DNA of 55,204 nucleotides from Bacteroidia bacterium (lineage in GTDB: Bacteria > Bacteroidota > Bacteroidia > Flavobacteriales > Flavobacteriaceae), in contig JAUIBH010000016.1 of NCBI GenBank assembly GCA_030427985.1, positions 1 to 55,204 of the forward strand, in the 5' to 3' direction. Numbering within the stretch: position 1 is the first letter of the stretch; each line of letters starts with the position of its first letter. A model generated the notes under the pieces. The model was not told where the DNA came from. It worked only from the letters and a program-made list of their open reading frames with translations, and made no database searches. Below are positions 45,133 through 53,399 of the stretch, one piece after another. The translations under genes and the position numbers were made by a program.

Positions 45133-46029
45133 TTAGGTGTTTGAAGTTAAATATTTTTTGGGTGTGGTGCCGTATTTCTTTTTAAAGGAAGTGATAAAAT
45201 GACTCGCAGTACTATATCCCACTTTTAGCCCAACCTCATTGACATTGTGTTTTCCTGTCTCCAACATTTTTCGGGCGTATTCCATTTTATAATCGAACAG
45301 AAAACCGTAGACCGAATCACCATAAATTTGTTTGAAGCCTTCTTTTAATTTTTTTAAGCTCAATCCAATTTCGGTGGAAAGTTGGGCCAGGGTAGGCGGT
45401 TCGGCCATTCGGGAAATCATGATTTCCTTGGCCATTTTAATCCGTCGTACATTATCTTCATCGGCCAAAAAGGGACACTGTTCCAAATCGGCCTCCTCTG
45501 TTTTATTGAAATACAGGGAAATAAGCTCATACACTTTCCCTTTGATGTACAGTTTTTTGATGGATGGGTGCAGGTTGTAATTCATCAATTGGCTCAACAC
45601 CACCGCAATGGCCGGAGATACCACTTCTTGGGAATAGTATTTTTTTTCTTGATTTTCTCCACTTAAAAAAGGGATGTAATCGGCCTCATTGGAAAATAGG
45701 GAGTGGAATTTACGAATGGTCATGACCACAGAAAGTAACCATGAGTTTGGGGAAACTGTCAAGTTGAGCGGTAAATCCTTTTGCGTATTATAGAGCAACA
45801 ATGAGTTTTCCTCTGTAACTTCCAACTGGTAATTCCCTTCATTGAAGTTGAACAGGGATTTGCCTTTCAAGCAAAAGTGAAACTGGATGAAGGAACTGTC
45901 AATGTCACGTTCAATCATCCTAAAATCCTTCGTATCGTTCTGAATTTTAAGGATATAAAACCCATCTTCCACCAAAATTTCATCATAGGAACCTTTGGCG
46001 ATATTTTCAATAGCTATATTTGATTTCAT
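45133..46029 (-). CDS. AraC family transcription regulator
   Basis: This 298-residue regulator has an N-terminal ligand domain (about 1-190) and a C-terminal double helix-turn-helix (about 205-298: AQLSTEIGLSLKKLKEGFKQIYG, NEVGLKVGYSTASHFITSFKKKYGTTPKKYL). It is divergent from hemA across a 192-base gap. A perfect palindrome lies 13 bases before its ATG. The place beside hemA suggests control of heme or iron genes, and autoregulation is likely. ThuA follows directly and may be co-transcribed. Confidence 0.88.
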   Translation of the reverse strand: MKSNIAIENIAKGSYDEILVEDGFYILKIQNDTKDFRMIERDIDSSFIQFHFCLKGKSLFNFNEGNYQLEVTEENSLLLYNTQKDLPLNLTVSPNSWLLSVVMTIRKFHSLFSNEADYIPFLSGENQEKKYYSQEVVSPAIAVVLSQLMNYNLHPSIKKLYIKGKVYELISLYFNKTEEADLEQCPFLADEDNVRRIKMAKEIMISRMAEPPTLAQLSTEIGLSLKKLKEGFKQIYGDSVYGFLFDYKMEYARKMLETGKHNVNEVGLKVGYSTASHFITSFKKKYGTTPKKYLTSNT

Positions 46030-46042
46030 TCGATGTGATTTT

Positions 46043-46065
46043 CAATTTAGAATCACTCTAAATTG
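46043..46065. promoter_or_regulatory. Perfect 9-5-9 palindrome before the AraC gene
   Basis: CAATTTAGA and TCTAAATTG are exact reverse complements separated by ATCAC. On the minus strand the site contains TAAATTG, a near -7 box, so a bound dimer would block the AraC promoter. Which protein binds is unknown; the AraC protein itself or an iron regulator are candidates. Confidence 0.65.
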
Positions 46066-46193
46066 CGTTTTAACCCTTTTAATTTATCAATAAAAATAAT
46101 GCTTTCGCCGATTTTCATCAAAAATAGCACATAAAATGATAGCAGCGGTTATTTATAGTTCCGCTAGCGTTATTTTTTGACCTATAAGCCTGT

Positions 46194-46201
46194 TATTTTT
46201 G
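46194..46201 (+). promoter_or_regulatory. -7 element for hemA
   Basis: TATTTTTG fits TAnnTTTG. The transcript should start near 46208, after the alternative TTG at 46177, which supports the ATG at 46222 as the hemA start. Confidence 0.5.
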
Positions 46202-46221
46202 TGCTGCGATTTATATCCTTT

Positions 46222-47478
46222 ATGAGGGACTACCATATTTCAAAACATAATTCCTTCTACGCCATTGGGTTGAGTTACAAGAAGGCGGATGCAGAGGTTA
46301 GAGGAAAGTTCAGTCTGGATGTTCCTGCCATTGACCATATCCTAGGCAAGGCCAAGGAAACTGGGATTGATGGTCTTTTGGCCATTTCCACTTGTAACCG
46401 TACCGAGCTTTACGGTTTTGCGCAACACCCTTACCAGCTTATCAAATTGCTTTGTGATCAAACAGTGGGAACAGTAGAAGAATTCCAAGAGGTGGCCTAC
46501 GTTTATAAAAACCACGATGCCATTTCGCACATGTTTAAAGTAGGTACGGGTCTCGATAGTCAGATTTTGGGTGATTTTGAAATCATCAGCCAAATTAAAC
46601 AAGGTTTTTATCGGGCCAAAAAACAAGAAATGGCCAATCCGTTCTTGGAGCGTTTGTGCAATTCGGTGATTCAGGCCAGCAAGCGCATCAAAAATGAAAC
46701 GGAACTCTCTTCAGGCGCTACCTCCGTAGCATTCGCTTCGGTAAAATATATTTTGGACAATGTCCCCGATATTTCTGAAAAGAACATCCTTCTTTTTGGA
46801 ACCGGGAAGATTGGCAGAAACACCTGTGAAAATCTCATCAAGCACTCCAACAACTCCCACATTACCTTGATCAACCGAACCCGGGAAAAGGCAGAGGATA
46901 TTGCTGGAAAATTTCATTTGACCGTAAAGGATTATGGTGACCTACAAACCGAAATTCGCAAAGCTGATATTCTTGTAGTGGCCACGGGTGCACAGTTGCC
47001 CACCGTTTCCAAAGCATTGATCTACCCTAAAAACCCATTGCTGGTTTTGGATCTGTCCGTTCCCAAAAACGTATCGGACGATGTGAAGGAACTGGACAAT
47101 GTTACCTTGGTGCATTTGGATCAGCTTTCTCAGATTACGGATGAGACCTTGGCTAAAAGAAAAGAATACGTTCCCAAAGCGGAAGCTATCATAGAAAAAG
47201 TAAAAAAGGATTTCCTGAAATGGTTGGAAACTCGAAAGTTTGCCCCAGTGATTAATGCACTCAAGGACAAATTAAACACCATGAAAACCGAAGAAATCGA
47301 TTTTCAGACCAAAAAGATTGAAGGTTTTGACCAAAATCAGGCGGAAATCATCTCGGACCGCATTATCCAAAAAATCACCAAGCAGTTTGCCAATCACTTG
47401 AAGAGCAACGAGGTAGATACCGATGATAGCCTAGAGCTTATTCAAAAAGTTTTTCAGCTAGAAGTACATTCCAAATGA
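46222..47478 (+). CDS. hemA: Glutamyl-tRNA reductase
   Basis: This 418-residue enzyme reduces glutamyl-tRNA(Glu) with NADPH to glutamate-1-semialdehyde, the committed step of the C5 heme route. Catalytic C58 lies in ISTCNRTELYGF; GLDSQILGDFEII follows; the Rossmann domain has LLFGTGKIGRNTCENL; the C-terminal part dimerises. I placed the start at MRDYHISK, after the promoter element. HemL, the next enzyme, is not in the window. It overlaps hemC by 4 bases. Confidence 0.95.
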   Translation: MRDYHISKHNSFYAIGLSYKKADAEVRGKFSLDVPAIDHILGKAKETGIDGLLAISTCNRTELYGFAQHPYQLIKLLCDQTVGTVEEFQEVAYVYKNHDAISHMFKVGTGLDSQILGDFEIISQIKQGFYRAKKQEMANPFLERLCNSVIQASKRIKNETELSSGATSVAFASVKYILDNVPDISEKNILLFGTGKIGRNTCENLIKHSNNSHITLINRTREKAEDIAGKFHLTVKDYGDLQTEIRKADILVVATGAQLPTVSKALIYPKNPLLVLDLSVPKNVSDDVKELDNVTLVHLDQLSQITDETLAKRKEYVPKAEAIIEKVKKDFLKWLETRKFAPVINALKDKLNTMKTEEIDFQTKKIEGFDQNQAEIISDRIIQKITKQFANHLKSNEVDTDDSLELIQKVFQLEVHSK

Positions 47479-48401
47479 GCAAAATTATCCGCATTGGAAC
47501 CCGCGACAGCGAACTGGCGCTGTGGCAAGCAACTACCGTGCAACAAAAGCTGGAAGAACTCGGATACGACACTATTTTGGTGCCAACCAAATCCTTGGGG
47601 GACCAAGTGTTGGATAAACCACTTTACGAACTTGGCGTTACGGGCATCTTCACCAAAACTTTGGATGTTGCCCTACTCAAAGGGGATATTGATATAGCGG
47701 TACATTCCATGAAAGACGTCCCCACCCAACTTCCTAAGGGAATTGTGCAAGTCGCAGTTTTGGAGCGTGCCATCTCCCATGATATTTTGGTACACAAAGG
47801 TTCAGGGTTTTTGGAAGCTGACCAACCTGCCACCATTGCCACAGGAAGTTTGAGAAGAAAAGCCCAATGGCTCAACAAATATCCCAACCACAAAGTCGTG
47901 GACCTTAGGGGAAATGTAAATACAAGACTTTTAAAGCTTATCGAAAACGATTGGCACGGGGCCATTTTTGCCCAAGCTGGATTGGAGCGCATCAAATTGT
48001 TGCCCAAAGATGCCATTCAATTGGAATGGATGATTCCAGCTCCAGCCCAAGGTGCTATGTTGGTCGTTGCCAAGGAAGAAGATGATTTTAGCAAAGGAGC
48101 GTTGGGAAAATTGAACCACCCTGAAACCGAACAAGCTACGACTATTGAGCGTGAGTTCTTGCGCACTTTGGAAGGGGGTTGTACCGCACCAATTGGCGCA
48201 TTGGCCCAGATAAAAGACGATACTGTTTATTTTGAGGGAGTAGTTTTCTCGTTGGATGGGAAGCAGAAAGTGGACATTAAAAAAGAAGTAAAGCTGTCCG
48301 ATGCCAAAGGCCTTGGAAAAACCTGCGCCGAGGAAGTTTTGCAAAAAGGCGGCGACAAATTGATGCAAGAGATCAGAAATGAAAACAGTGCTCTCCACTA
48401 A
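47475..48401 (+). CDS. hemC: Hydroxymethylbilane synthase
   Basis: This 308-residue porphobilinogen deaminase joins four porphobilinogens into hydroxymethylbilane. Catalytic D81 is in HSMKDVPT, basic substrate residues are in GSLRRKAQ, and C236 (EGGCTAPIGA) anchors the dipyrromethane cofactor. The start overlaps hemA (ATGA), and the end overlaps hemD by 23 bases, so translation is tightly coupled. Confidence 0.95.
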   Translation: MSKIIRIGTRDSELALWQATTVQQKLEELGYDTILVPTKSLGDQVLDKPLYELGVTGIFTKTLDVALLKGDIDIAVHSMKDVPTQLPKGIVQVAVLERAISHDILVHKGSGFLEADQPATIATGSLRRKAQWLNKYPNHKVVDLRGNVNTRLLKLIENDWHGAIFAQAGLERIKLLPKDAIQLEWMIPAPAQGAMLVVAKEEDDFSKGALGKLNHPETEQATTIEREFLRTLEGGCTAPIGALAQIKDDTVYFEGVVFSLDGKQKVDIKKEVKLSDAKGLGKTCAEEVLQKGGDKLMQEIRNENSALH

Positions 48402-49050
48402 AATATTGACCCCTTCACAAAAGGAACTTTTTCTAAATTCCGGTTTGGGGTTGGTGGAGTACGATGCCCTAAAAATTGATTTCTTGGATGTGGAAATTCC
48501 ATTGAATTATGGCAACTACATTTTCACCAGCAAAAATGCTGTAAAAGCATTTTTAAATCGGGTTAATCCATCCAATTGGCCCAATTTTAATGCGTTTTGT
48601 GTCGGAGAAAAGACAAAAGCCCTTTTGGAAGAAAATGGACTAAATGTGATTAAAATGACCGAAAATGCACTGGAATTAGGTCAAAACATAGCAAAAAACC
48701 ATAAAAATGAAAGTTTTTTGTTTTTATGTGGAAATAAACGAAGGGATGAACTTCCAGCATTGTTAACCCAAAACAGCATTCAATTTAAGGAGGTTGAAGT
48801 ATACCGTACCGAACTAAATCCAAAAGTATTTCAAAGGGATTTTGATGGCATTCTGTTCTTCAGCCCAAGTGGCATCCGAAGCTATCTTTTGGAAAACAAA
48901 ATAGGCAACAGTACAGTGTTCTGTATTGGAGACACCACCGCTGCCGAAGCTAGAAAGCATTCAAAAAATATAATCATCGCCAATAAACCCACCGTAGAAA
49001 ATGTGTTGGTACAGGCGATAAAAGAACTATCAATTATAAAGGGGGACTGA
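48379..49050 (+). CDS. hemD: Uroporphyrinogen-III synthase
   Basis: This 223-residue HemD cyclises hydroxymethylbilane with D-ring inversion. Sequence conservation is weak in this family; recognition rests on its place after hemC and motifs such as [28 protein letters not shown] and [15 protein letters not shown] with the C-terminal [11 protein letters not shown]. The ATG lies within the last codons of hemC. A repeat element separates it from hemE. Confidence 0.88.
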   Translation: MKTVLSTKILTPSQKELFLNSGLGLVEYDALKIDFLDVEIPLNYGNYIFTSKNAVKAFLNRVNPSNWPNFNAFCVGEKTKALLEENGLNVIKMTENALELGQNIAKNHKNESFLFLCGNKRRDELPALLTQNSIQFKEVEVYRTELNPKVFQRDFDGILFFSPSGIRSYLLENKIGNSTVFCIGDTTAAEARKHSKNIIIANKPTVENVLVQAIKELSIIKGD

Positions 49051-49057
49051 GCGCCCG

Positions 49058-49130
49058 CCTGCCGGACGGGCAGGTAGTCGAAGTCCTATGCCGAAGCAAA
49101 AAACACTTAAAAAATTCCTGTCTTCACAGG
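49058..49130. repeat. Palindromic repeat element inside the hem operon
   Basis: CCTGCC-GGACG-GGCAGG (49058-49074) and CCTGTCTTCACAGG (49117-49130) are two small hairpins within the 98-base gap between hemD and hemE. They resemble the element at 33668-33687 and its flanking GGAATGA text. They could form mRNA hairpins that weaken read-through or shield the hemC-hemD transcript. Confidence 0.7.
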
Positions 49131-49148
49131 AATGACAAATTAGAGTCT

Positions 49149-50174
49149 ATGATAAAAAACGACTTGTTCCTAAAAGCCTTGAAAAGTGAAACCGTTGAAC
49201 GTCCACCTGTATGGATGATGCGACAGGCAGGGCGCTATTTGCCCGAGTTTATGGAACTCCGTAAAAAATATGATTTCTTTACCCGTTGCCAGACCCCGGA
49301 ATTGGCTTCGGAAATTACCGTACAGCCCATTCGCCGCTACGGCATGGATGCCGCTATTTTGTTCAGCGATATTTTGGTAATCCCACAGGCCATGGACATT
49401 GAGGTGCAGATGAAACCCAATTTTGGCCCCTACTTGCCCAATCCAATTCGTTCTAAAGAAGATTTGGACAAAGTGATCGTTCCAGATATCCAAGATTCAT
49501 TGGGCTATGTAATGGATGCCATTGCCATGACCAAGGAAAAATTGAACGATGAAATTCCATTGATCGGATTTGCAGGTTCATCCTGGACATTGCTTTGTTA
49601 TTGTGTAGAAGGTCAAGGTAGCAAGAGTTTTGACAAGGCCAGAGGATTTTGTTTTACCCAGCCTAAGGCTGCGCACGAATTGCTTCAAAAAATAACGGAT
49701 ACCACCATTGCATACCTCAAGGCCAAGGTTAAGGCTGGTGTGAATGCCGTACAGGTTTTTGATTCTTGGGGTGGCATGTTATCTCCTCAAGATTACCAGG
49801 AATTTTCCTGGAAATACATTCAGCAAATCGTGGATGCATTGAAAGATGAAGCTCCCGTAATCGTTTTTGGAAAAGGGTGCTGGTTCGCTCTCAAGGAAAT
49901 GGCCAACTCCGGGGCTTCGGCCGTAGGGGTCGATTGGACCTGTTCCGCTCAAAATGCACGATACTTAACGGGAGGAAAGGTTACCCTTCAAGGTAATTTT
50001 GACCCTGCGCGCTTGCTTTCGCCTCCAGAAAAAATCAAGGAAATGGTTACGCAAATGATTCGTGATTTTGGAAAGGACAAATATATCGTGAACCTAGGCC
50101 ACGGGATTTTACCCAATATTCCAGTGGAAAATGCAAGAGCATTTATTGATGCGGTAAAAGAATACAGGGAGTGA
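49149..50174 (+). CDS. hemE: Uroporphyrinogen decarboxylase
   Basis: This 341-residue HemE removes four acetate carboxyls from uroporphyrinogen III to make coproporphyrinogen III. The N-terminal signature [15 protein letters not shown] and [15 protein letters not shown] carry the substrate-binding Arg and Asp; [13 protein letters not shown] and the C-terminal [11 protein letters not shown] are also conserved. It is 98 bases from hemD across a repeat. Its stop overlaps the GTG start of the next gene. Confidence 0.95.
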   Translation: MIKNDLFLKALKSETVERPPVWMMRQAGRYLPEFMELRKKYDFFTRCQTPELASEITVQPIRRYGMDAAILFSDILVIPQAMDIEVQMKPNFGPYLPNPIRSKEDLDKVIVPDIQDSLGYVMDAIAMTKEKLNDEIPLIGFAGSSWTLLCYCVEGQGSKSFDKARGFCFTQPKAAHELLQKITDTTIAYLKAKVKAGVNAVQVFDSWGGMLSPQDYQEFSWKYIQQIVDALKDEAPVIVFGKGCWFALKEMANSGASAVGVDWTCSAQNARYLTGGKVTLQGNFDPARLLSPPEKIKEMVTQMIRDFGKDKYIVNLGHGILPNIPVENARAFIDAVKEYRE

Positions 50175-50662
50175 ACCTTTTTGCCATAGCAAAGCGGGTC
50201 GATTTTAAAAATATATTGAACGGTATATTTATTGGATTGAGTCGTCCACACTTTATTTTGCCCACTATCAAGGCAACCAAGGACTGTATCTCCATTTCGA
50301 CCAAAAATTATGGCAAGCTGCATCATAAAAATGGTCCAGCAAACGCTTTTAGACACGCTTTTTGGAATTTTTTGATTGCGAAAAGATGTTTTAAATGGCA
50401 GAAAAATGAGAAAACTGTTTTGGCTTGGGCCAAAAAAGTAACGGACTGGCACGAAGATTCATTTCCAAATAAACAATTGCCAAAGGCAATGGATTTACAC
50501 AACAACCAAGTAGGACGTTTTATTTTTGAGCAGCACCCCAAAAAATCTGAGCAAGAAATCGTTGAACTATTAAAACAATTGGCTCTAGAATCCATCAAAA
50601 TTGATGACGACAGCACACTTTCTCAATATAAAAACCGAATGGTACATATCATAGAACAATGA
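50171..50662 (+). CDS. DUF6973-like protein within the hem operon
   Basis: This 163-residue protein has the core [15 protein letters not shown], then [10 protein letters not shown] and [12 protein letters not shown]. The spaced H, HE and D-x-HNN residues look like a metal site, as in DUF6973 proteins. The start is a GTG sharing four bases with the hemE stop, and its end overlaps hemF (ATGA). It is thus tied into hem translation. It has no known reaction; a role in handling porphyrin intermediates or metals is only a guess. Confidence 0.75.
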   Translation: MNLFAIAKRVDFKNILNGIFIGLSRPHFILPTIKATKDCISISTKNYGKLHHKNGPANAFRHAFWNFLIAKRCFKWQKNEKTVLAWAKKVTDWHEDSFPNKQLPKAMDLHNNQVGRFIFEQHPKKSEQEIVELLKQLALESIKIDDDSTLSQYKNRMVHIIEQ

Positions 50663-51561
50663 AAGATAAATTCTACGAATACATTCAAAAATTACAAGAC
50701 ACCATTACTTCCAAACTTGAAAAATTGGACGGAACAGCCAAATTCCAACAAGACTTTTGGGAACGTGAAGAAGGCGGTGGGGGTAGAACCAGAGTCATTG
50801 AAAATGGAGCTGTTTTTGAAAAAGGTGGAGTAAACATTTCCAAAGTCCACGGGCCATTACCAAAAAGTATGCAAAACTATTTTGGTGTTGAGGATGTGGA
50901 TTTCTTTGCCTGTGGTTTAAGCTTGGTGATTCACCCCAAAAGTCCGATGGTTCCAACTGTACACGCCAATTGGCGCTACTTTGAGATGTACGACAAAGAT
51001 GGCAACATTGTGGACCAATGGTTCGGTGGTGGACAAGACCTTACCCCCTATTATTTGTTCAATGAAGATGCCATCCATTTTCATGCAGTTTGCAAAAAGG
51101 CCTGTGAAGCCCATAATCCAGAATTTTATCCAACTTACAAAAAGAAATGCGACGAATATTTCTGGAATTCCCATCGGAACGAAGCTCGTGGTGTAGGTGG
51201 ATTGTTCTTCGATTATTGCAAAGCAACTGAAGAAACCAGTATGGAAGATTGGTACAATTTTGTGGCCGAGGTTGGTGACAGTTTCTTGGATGCTTACGCT
51301 CCAATCGTTGAAAAAAGAAAAAATCTCCCCTATACCCAAGAACAACGGGACTGGCAGGAAATTCGTCGAGGGCGTTATGTAGAGTTTAATTTGGTACACG
51401 ATAAAGGCACCCTTTTTGGCCTGAAAACCAATGGCCGTATCGAAAGTATTCTGATGAGCCTTCCCCCGCACGTACAATGGCGCTACGACCATCATCCGGA
51501 AAAAGGAAGCGAGGAAGAGAAATTGATAGCAGTGTTGCAAAACCCAAAAACTTGGGTTTAA
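50659..51561 (+). CDS. hemF: Oxygen-dependent coproporphyrinogen III oxidase
   Basis: This 300-residue HemF converts coproporphyrinogen III to protoporphyrinogen IX with O2. It is recognised from EGGGGRTRVIENGAVFEKGG, HPKSPMVPTVHANWRYFEM, WFGGGQDLTPYYLF and YVEFNLVHDKGTLFGL. The conserved histidines are in VHANW, AIHFH and the VHDKG stretch. Use of HemF with no HemN in view indicates aerobic heme synthesis. Its start overlaps the DUF6973-like stop by 4 bases. Confidence 0.96.
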   Translation: MKDKFYEYIQKLQDTITSKLEKLDGTAKFQQDFWEREEGGGGRTRVIENGAVFEKGGVNISKVHGPLPKSMQNYFGVEDVDFFACGLSLVIHPKSPMVPTVHANWRYFEMYDKDGNIVDQWFGGGQDLTPYYLFNEDAIHFHAVCKKACEAHNPEFYPTYKKKCDEYFWNSHRNEARGVGGLFFDYCKATEETSMEDWYNFVAEVGDSFLDAYAPIVEKRKNLPYTQEQRDWQEIRRGRYVEFNLVHDKGTLFGLKTNGRIESILMSLPPHVQWRYDHHPEKGSEEEKLIAVLQNPKTWV

Positions 51562-51589
51562 TGCGTAGTTTTGTCCTGAAACCAAATCA

Positions 51590-52378
51590 ATGAGACAGAG
51601 AATTTATCAAATAGATGCGTTCACCAACCAGACTTTCGGGGGCAACCCTGCAGCGGTCTGTATTTTGGATTCCTGGTTGAACCCAGAACTGATGCAACAA
51701 ATTGCACAAGAAAATAACCTAGCCGAAACAGCCTTTGCCGTTAAAAAAGATGATTTGTACGAAATTCGATGGTTTACCCCCGAAGTGGAAGTGGACCTTT
51801 GCGGACATGCAACCTTGGCCACCGCTTTTGTACTGTTTCATTTTTATGAACTGGAAAAAGATACCATTCAGTTTTATTCGAGCCGAAGTGGGAGTCTAAC
51901 CGTTGCCAAGGCGGATAATGGCTGGTTAACCATGGATTTCCCTACCGACAACTTAATTGCCATTCAGAATATTGAGGAGTTGGACACCGCTATTGGGAAA
52001 GCCCCGGTAAAAACCTTGAAGGGCAAAACCGATTATCTGATGGTCTATAGCTCACAAAAAGAAATTGAGGAAATAGAACCCAACCATCATTTATTGGGGC
52101 AATTGGACGTTCGAGGAGTAATTGTAACCGGACCAGGGGACGAAGTAGATTTTGTTTCCCGTTTTTTTGCTCCTGCCTGTGGAATTCCTGAAGACCCTGT
52201 GACAGGTTCTGCCCATACTTCATTGACTCCCTATTGGACCGAAATATTGGATAAAACCAAAATGACAGCTAAACAGCTTTCCAAACGAGGTGGTGATTTG
52301 GTCTGTGAATATTTAGGCGAGCGTGTTAAAATTTCAGGTAAGGCGGTACTTTATCTAACCGGAGAAATTGATATTTAA
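51590..52378 (+). CDS. PhzF family isomerase-like protein
   Basis: This 262-residue protein of the PhzF/diaminopimelate-epimerase fold has the N-terminal signature IDAFTNQTFGGNPAAVC, the likely acid-base E46 (NLAETAFAV) and the C-terminal DPVTGSAHTSLTPYW. Phenazine genes are absent, so it is a PhzF-like isomerase of unknown substrate. It lies 28 bases after hemF and 19 bases before hemB, hence in the hem operon. Confidence 0.88.
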   Translation: MRQRIYQIDAFTNQTFGGNPAAVCILDSWLNPELMQQIAQENNLAETAFAVKKDDLYEIRWFTPEVEVDLCGHATLATAFVLFHFYELEKDTIQFYSSRSGSLTVAKADNGWLTMDFPTDNLIAIQNIEELDTAIGKAPVKTLKGKTDYLMVYSSQKEIEEIEPNHHLLGQLDVRGVIVTGPGDEVDFVSRFFAPACGIPEDPVTGSAHTSLTPYWTEILDKTKMTAKQLSKRGGDLVCEYLGERVKISGKAVLYLTGEIDI

Positions 52379-52397
52379 TTCAGCTTAAAACTAAAAT

Positions 52398-53387
52398 ATG
52401 TACCCATTAATACGAAATAGAAGACTACGTGCATCCGAATCCATCAGAAGGTTGGTTCGGGAAACTACCTTGACCCCGGATGACTTTTTGGTTCCACTTT
52501 TCGTAACCGAGGGAAAAGGAATCAAGGAAGAAATTCCTTCAATGCCCAACTATTTTCGATTGAGTTTGGACAATCTCGAAAAAGAAGTAAAGGAACTTTG
52601 GAAAATGGGATTATGCTCTGTTCTTCTTTTTGTAAAAGTTGAAGATAAACTTAAGGACAATAAGGGAACAGAAGCTTTGAATCCCGATGGTTTAATGCAA
52701 CGCGCCATAAAAACCGTAAAAAACGCCTGTCCACAAATGTTGGTGATGACGGACGTAGCCCTTGACCCATTTTCCGCTTATGGACACGATGGTATTGTGG
52801 CTGAAGGGCAAATCCTAAATGATGAAACTGCTGAAGTTTTGGCAGAAATGAGTGTGTTTCATGCTAAAGCTGGAGCTGATTTTGTAGCACCTAGCGATAT
52901 GATGGATGGTAGAATTCTTACCATTCGCGAGGCATTGGAAGATGAAGGGTTCGTCAACACCGGAATTATGGCCTATTCCGCAAAATATGCAAGTGCTTTT
53001 TATGGTCCGTTCCGTGATGCACTGGATTCTGCACCCGTTGACATCGCCAATGTACCTAAGGACAAAAAAACCTATCAAATGGATTATGCCAATCGGTATG
53101 AAGCCATTAAAGAAACTCAAATGGATATCGATGAGGGCGCCGATATCGTGATGGTAAAACCTGGATTGTGCTATTTGGACATTGTTCGGGAAATCAAAAA
53201 TGAAGTAGAGGTTCCCGTTGCAGTGTACCAAGTTTCTGGAGAATATGCCATGGTAAAAGCTGCAGCAGAAAAAGGGTGGTTGGACCACGATGCCGTAATG
53301 CTGGAACAACTGACCGCCATTAAGAGAGCTGGTGCCGATATCATAGCCAGTTATTTTGCGAAGGATTTTATCCGTACTTTGGGATAA
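52398..53387 (+). CDS. hemB: Delta-aminolevulinic acid dehydratase (porphobilinogen synthase)
   Basis: This 329-residue HemB condenses two aminolevulinates to porphobilinogen. Schiff-base lysines are K196 (YSAKYASAFYGP) and K254 (VMVKPGL). The usual zinc cysteines are replaced by aspartates D119, D123 and D131 (TDVALDPFSAYGHDG), the pattern of magnesium- rather than zinc-dependent enzymes. It is the last gene of the hem run; a serine hydrolase gene begins 12 bases later. Confidence 0.96.
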   Translation: MYPLIRNRRLRASESIRRLVRETTLTPDDFLVPLFVTEGKGIKEEIPSMPNYFRLSLDNLEKEVKELWKMGLCSVLLFVKVEDKLKDNKGTEALNPDGLMQRAIKTVKNACPQMLVMTDVALDPFSAYGHDGIVAEGQILNDETAEVLAEMSVFHAKAGADFVAPSDMMDGRILTIREALEDEGFVNTGIMAYSAKYASAFYGPFRDALDSAPVDIANVPKDKKTYQMDYANRYEAIKETQMDIDEGADIVMVKPGLCYLDIVREIKNEVEVPVAVYQVSGEYAMVKAAAEKGWLDHDAVMLEQLTAIKRAGADIIASYFAKDFIRTLG

Positions 53388-53399
53388 ACCTCAAGTTAC

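Noticed and set aside
46177..46221. TTG start that would lengthen HemA by 15 residues
   Set aside because: A -7 promoter octamer lies inside this stretch, so it should not be transcribed; the ATG at 46222 gives the usual HemA N-terminus.
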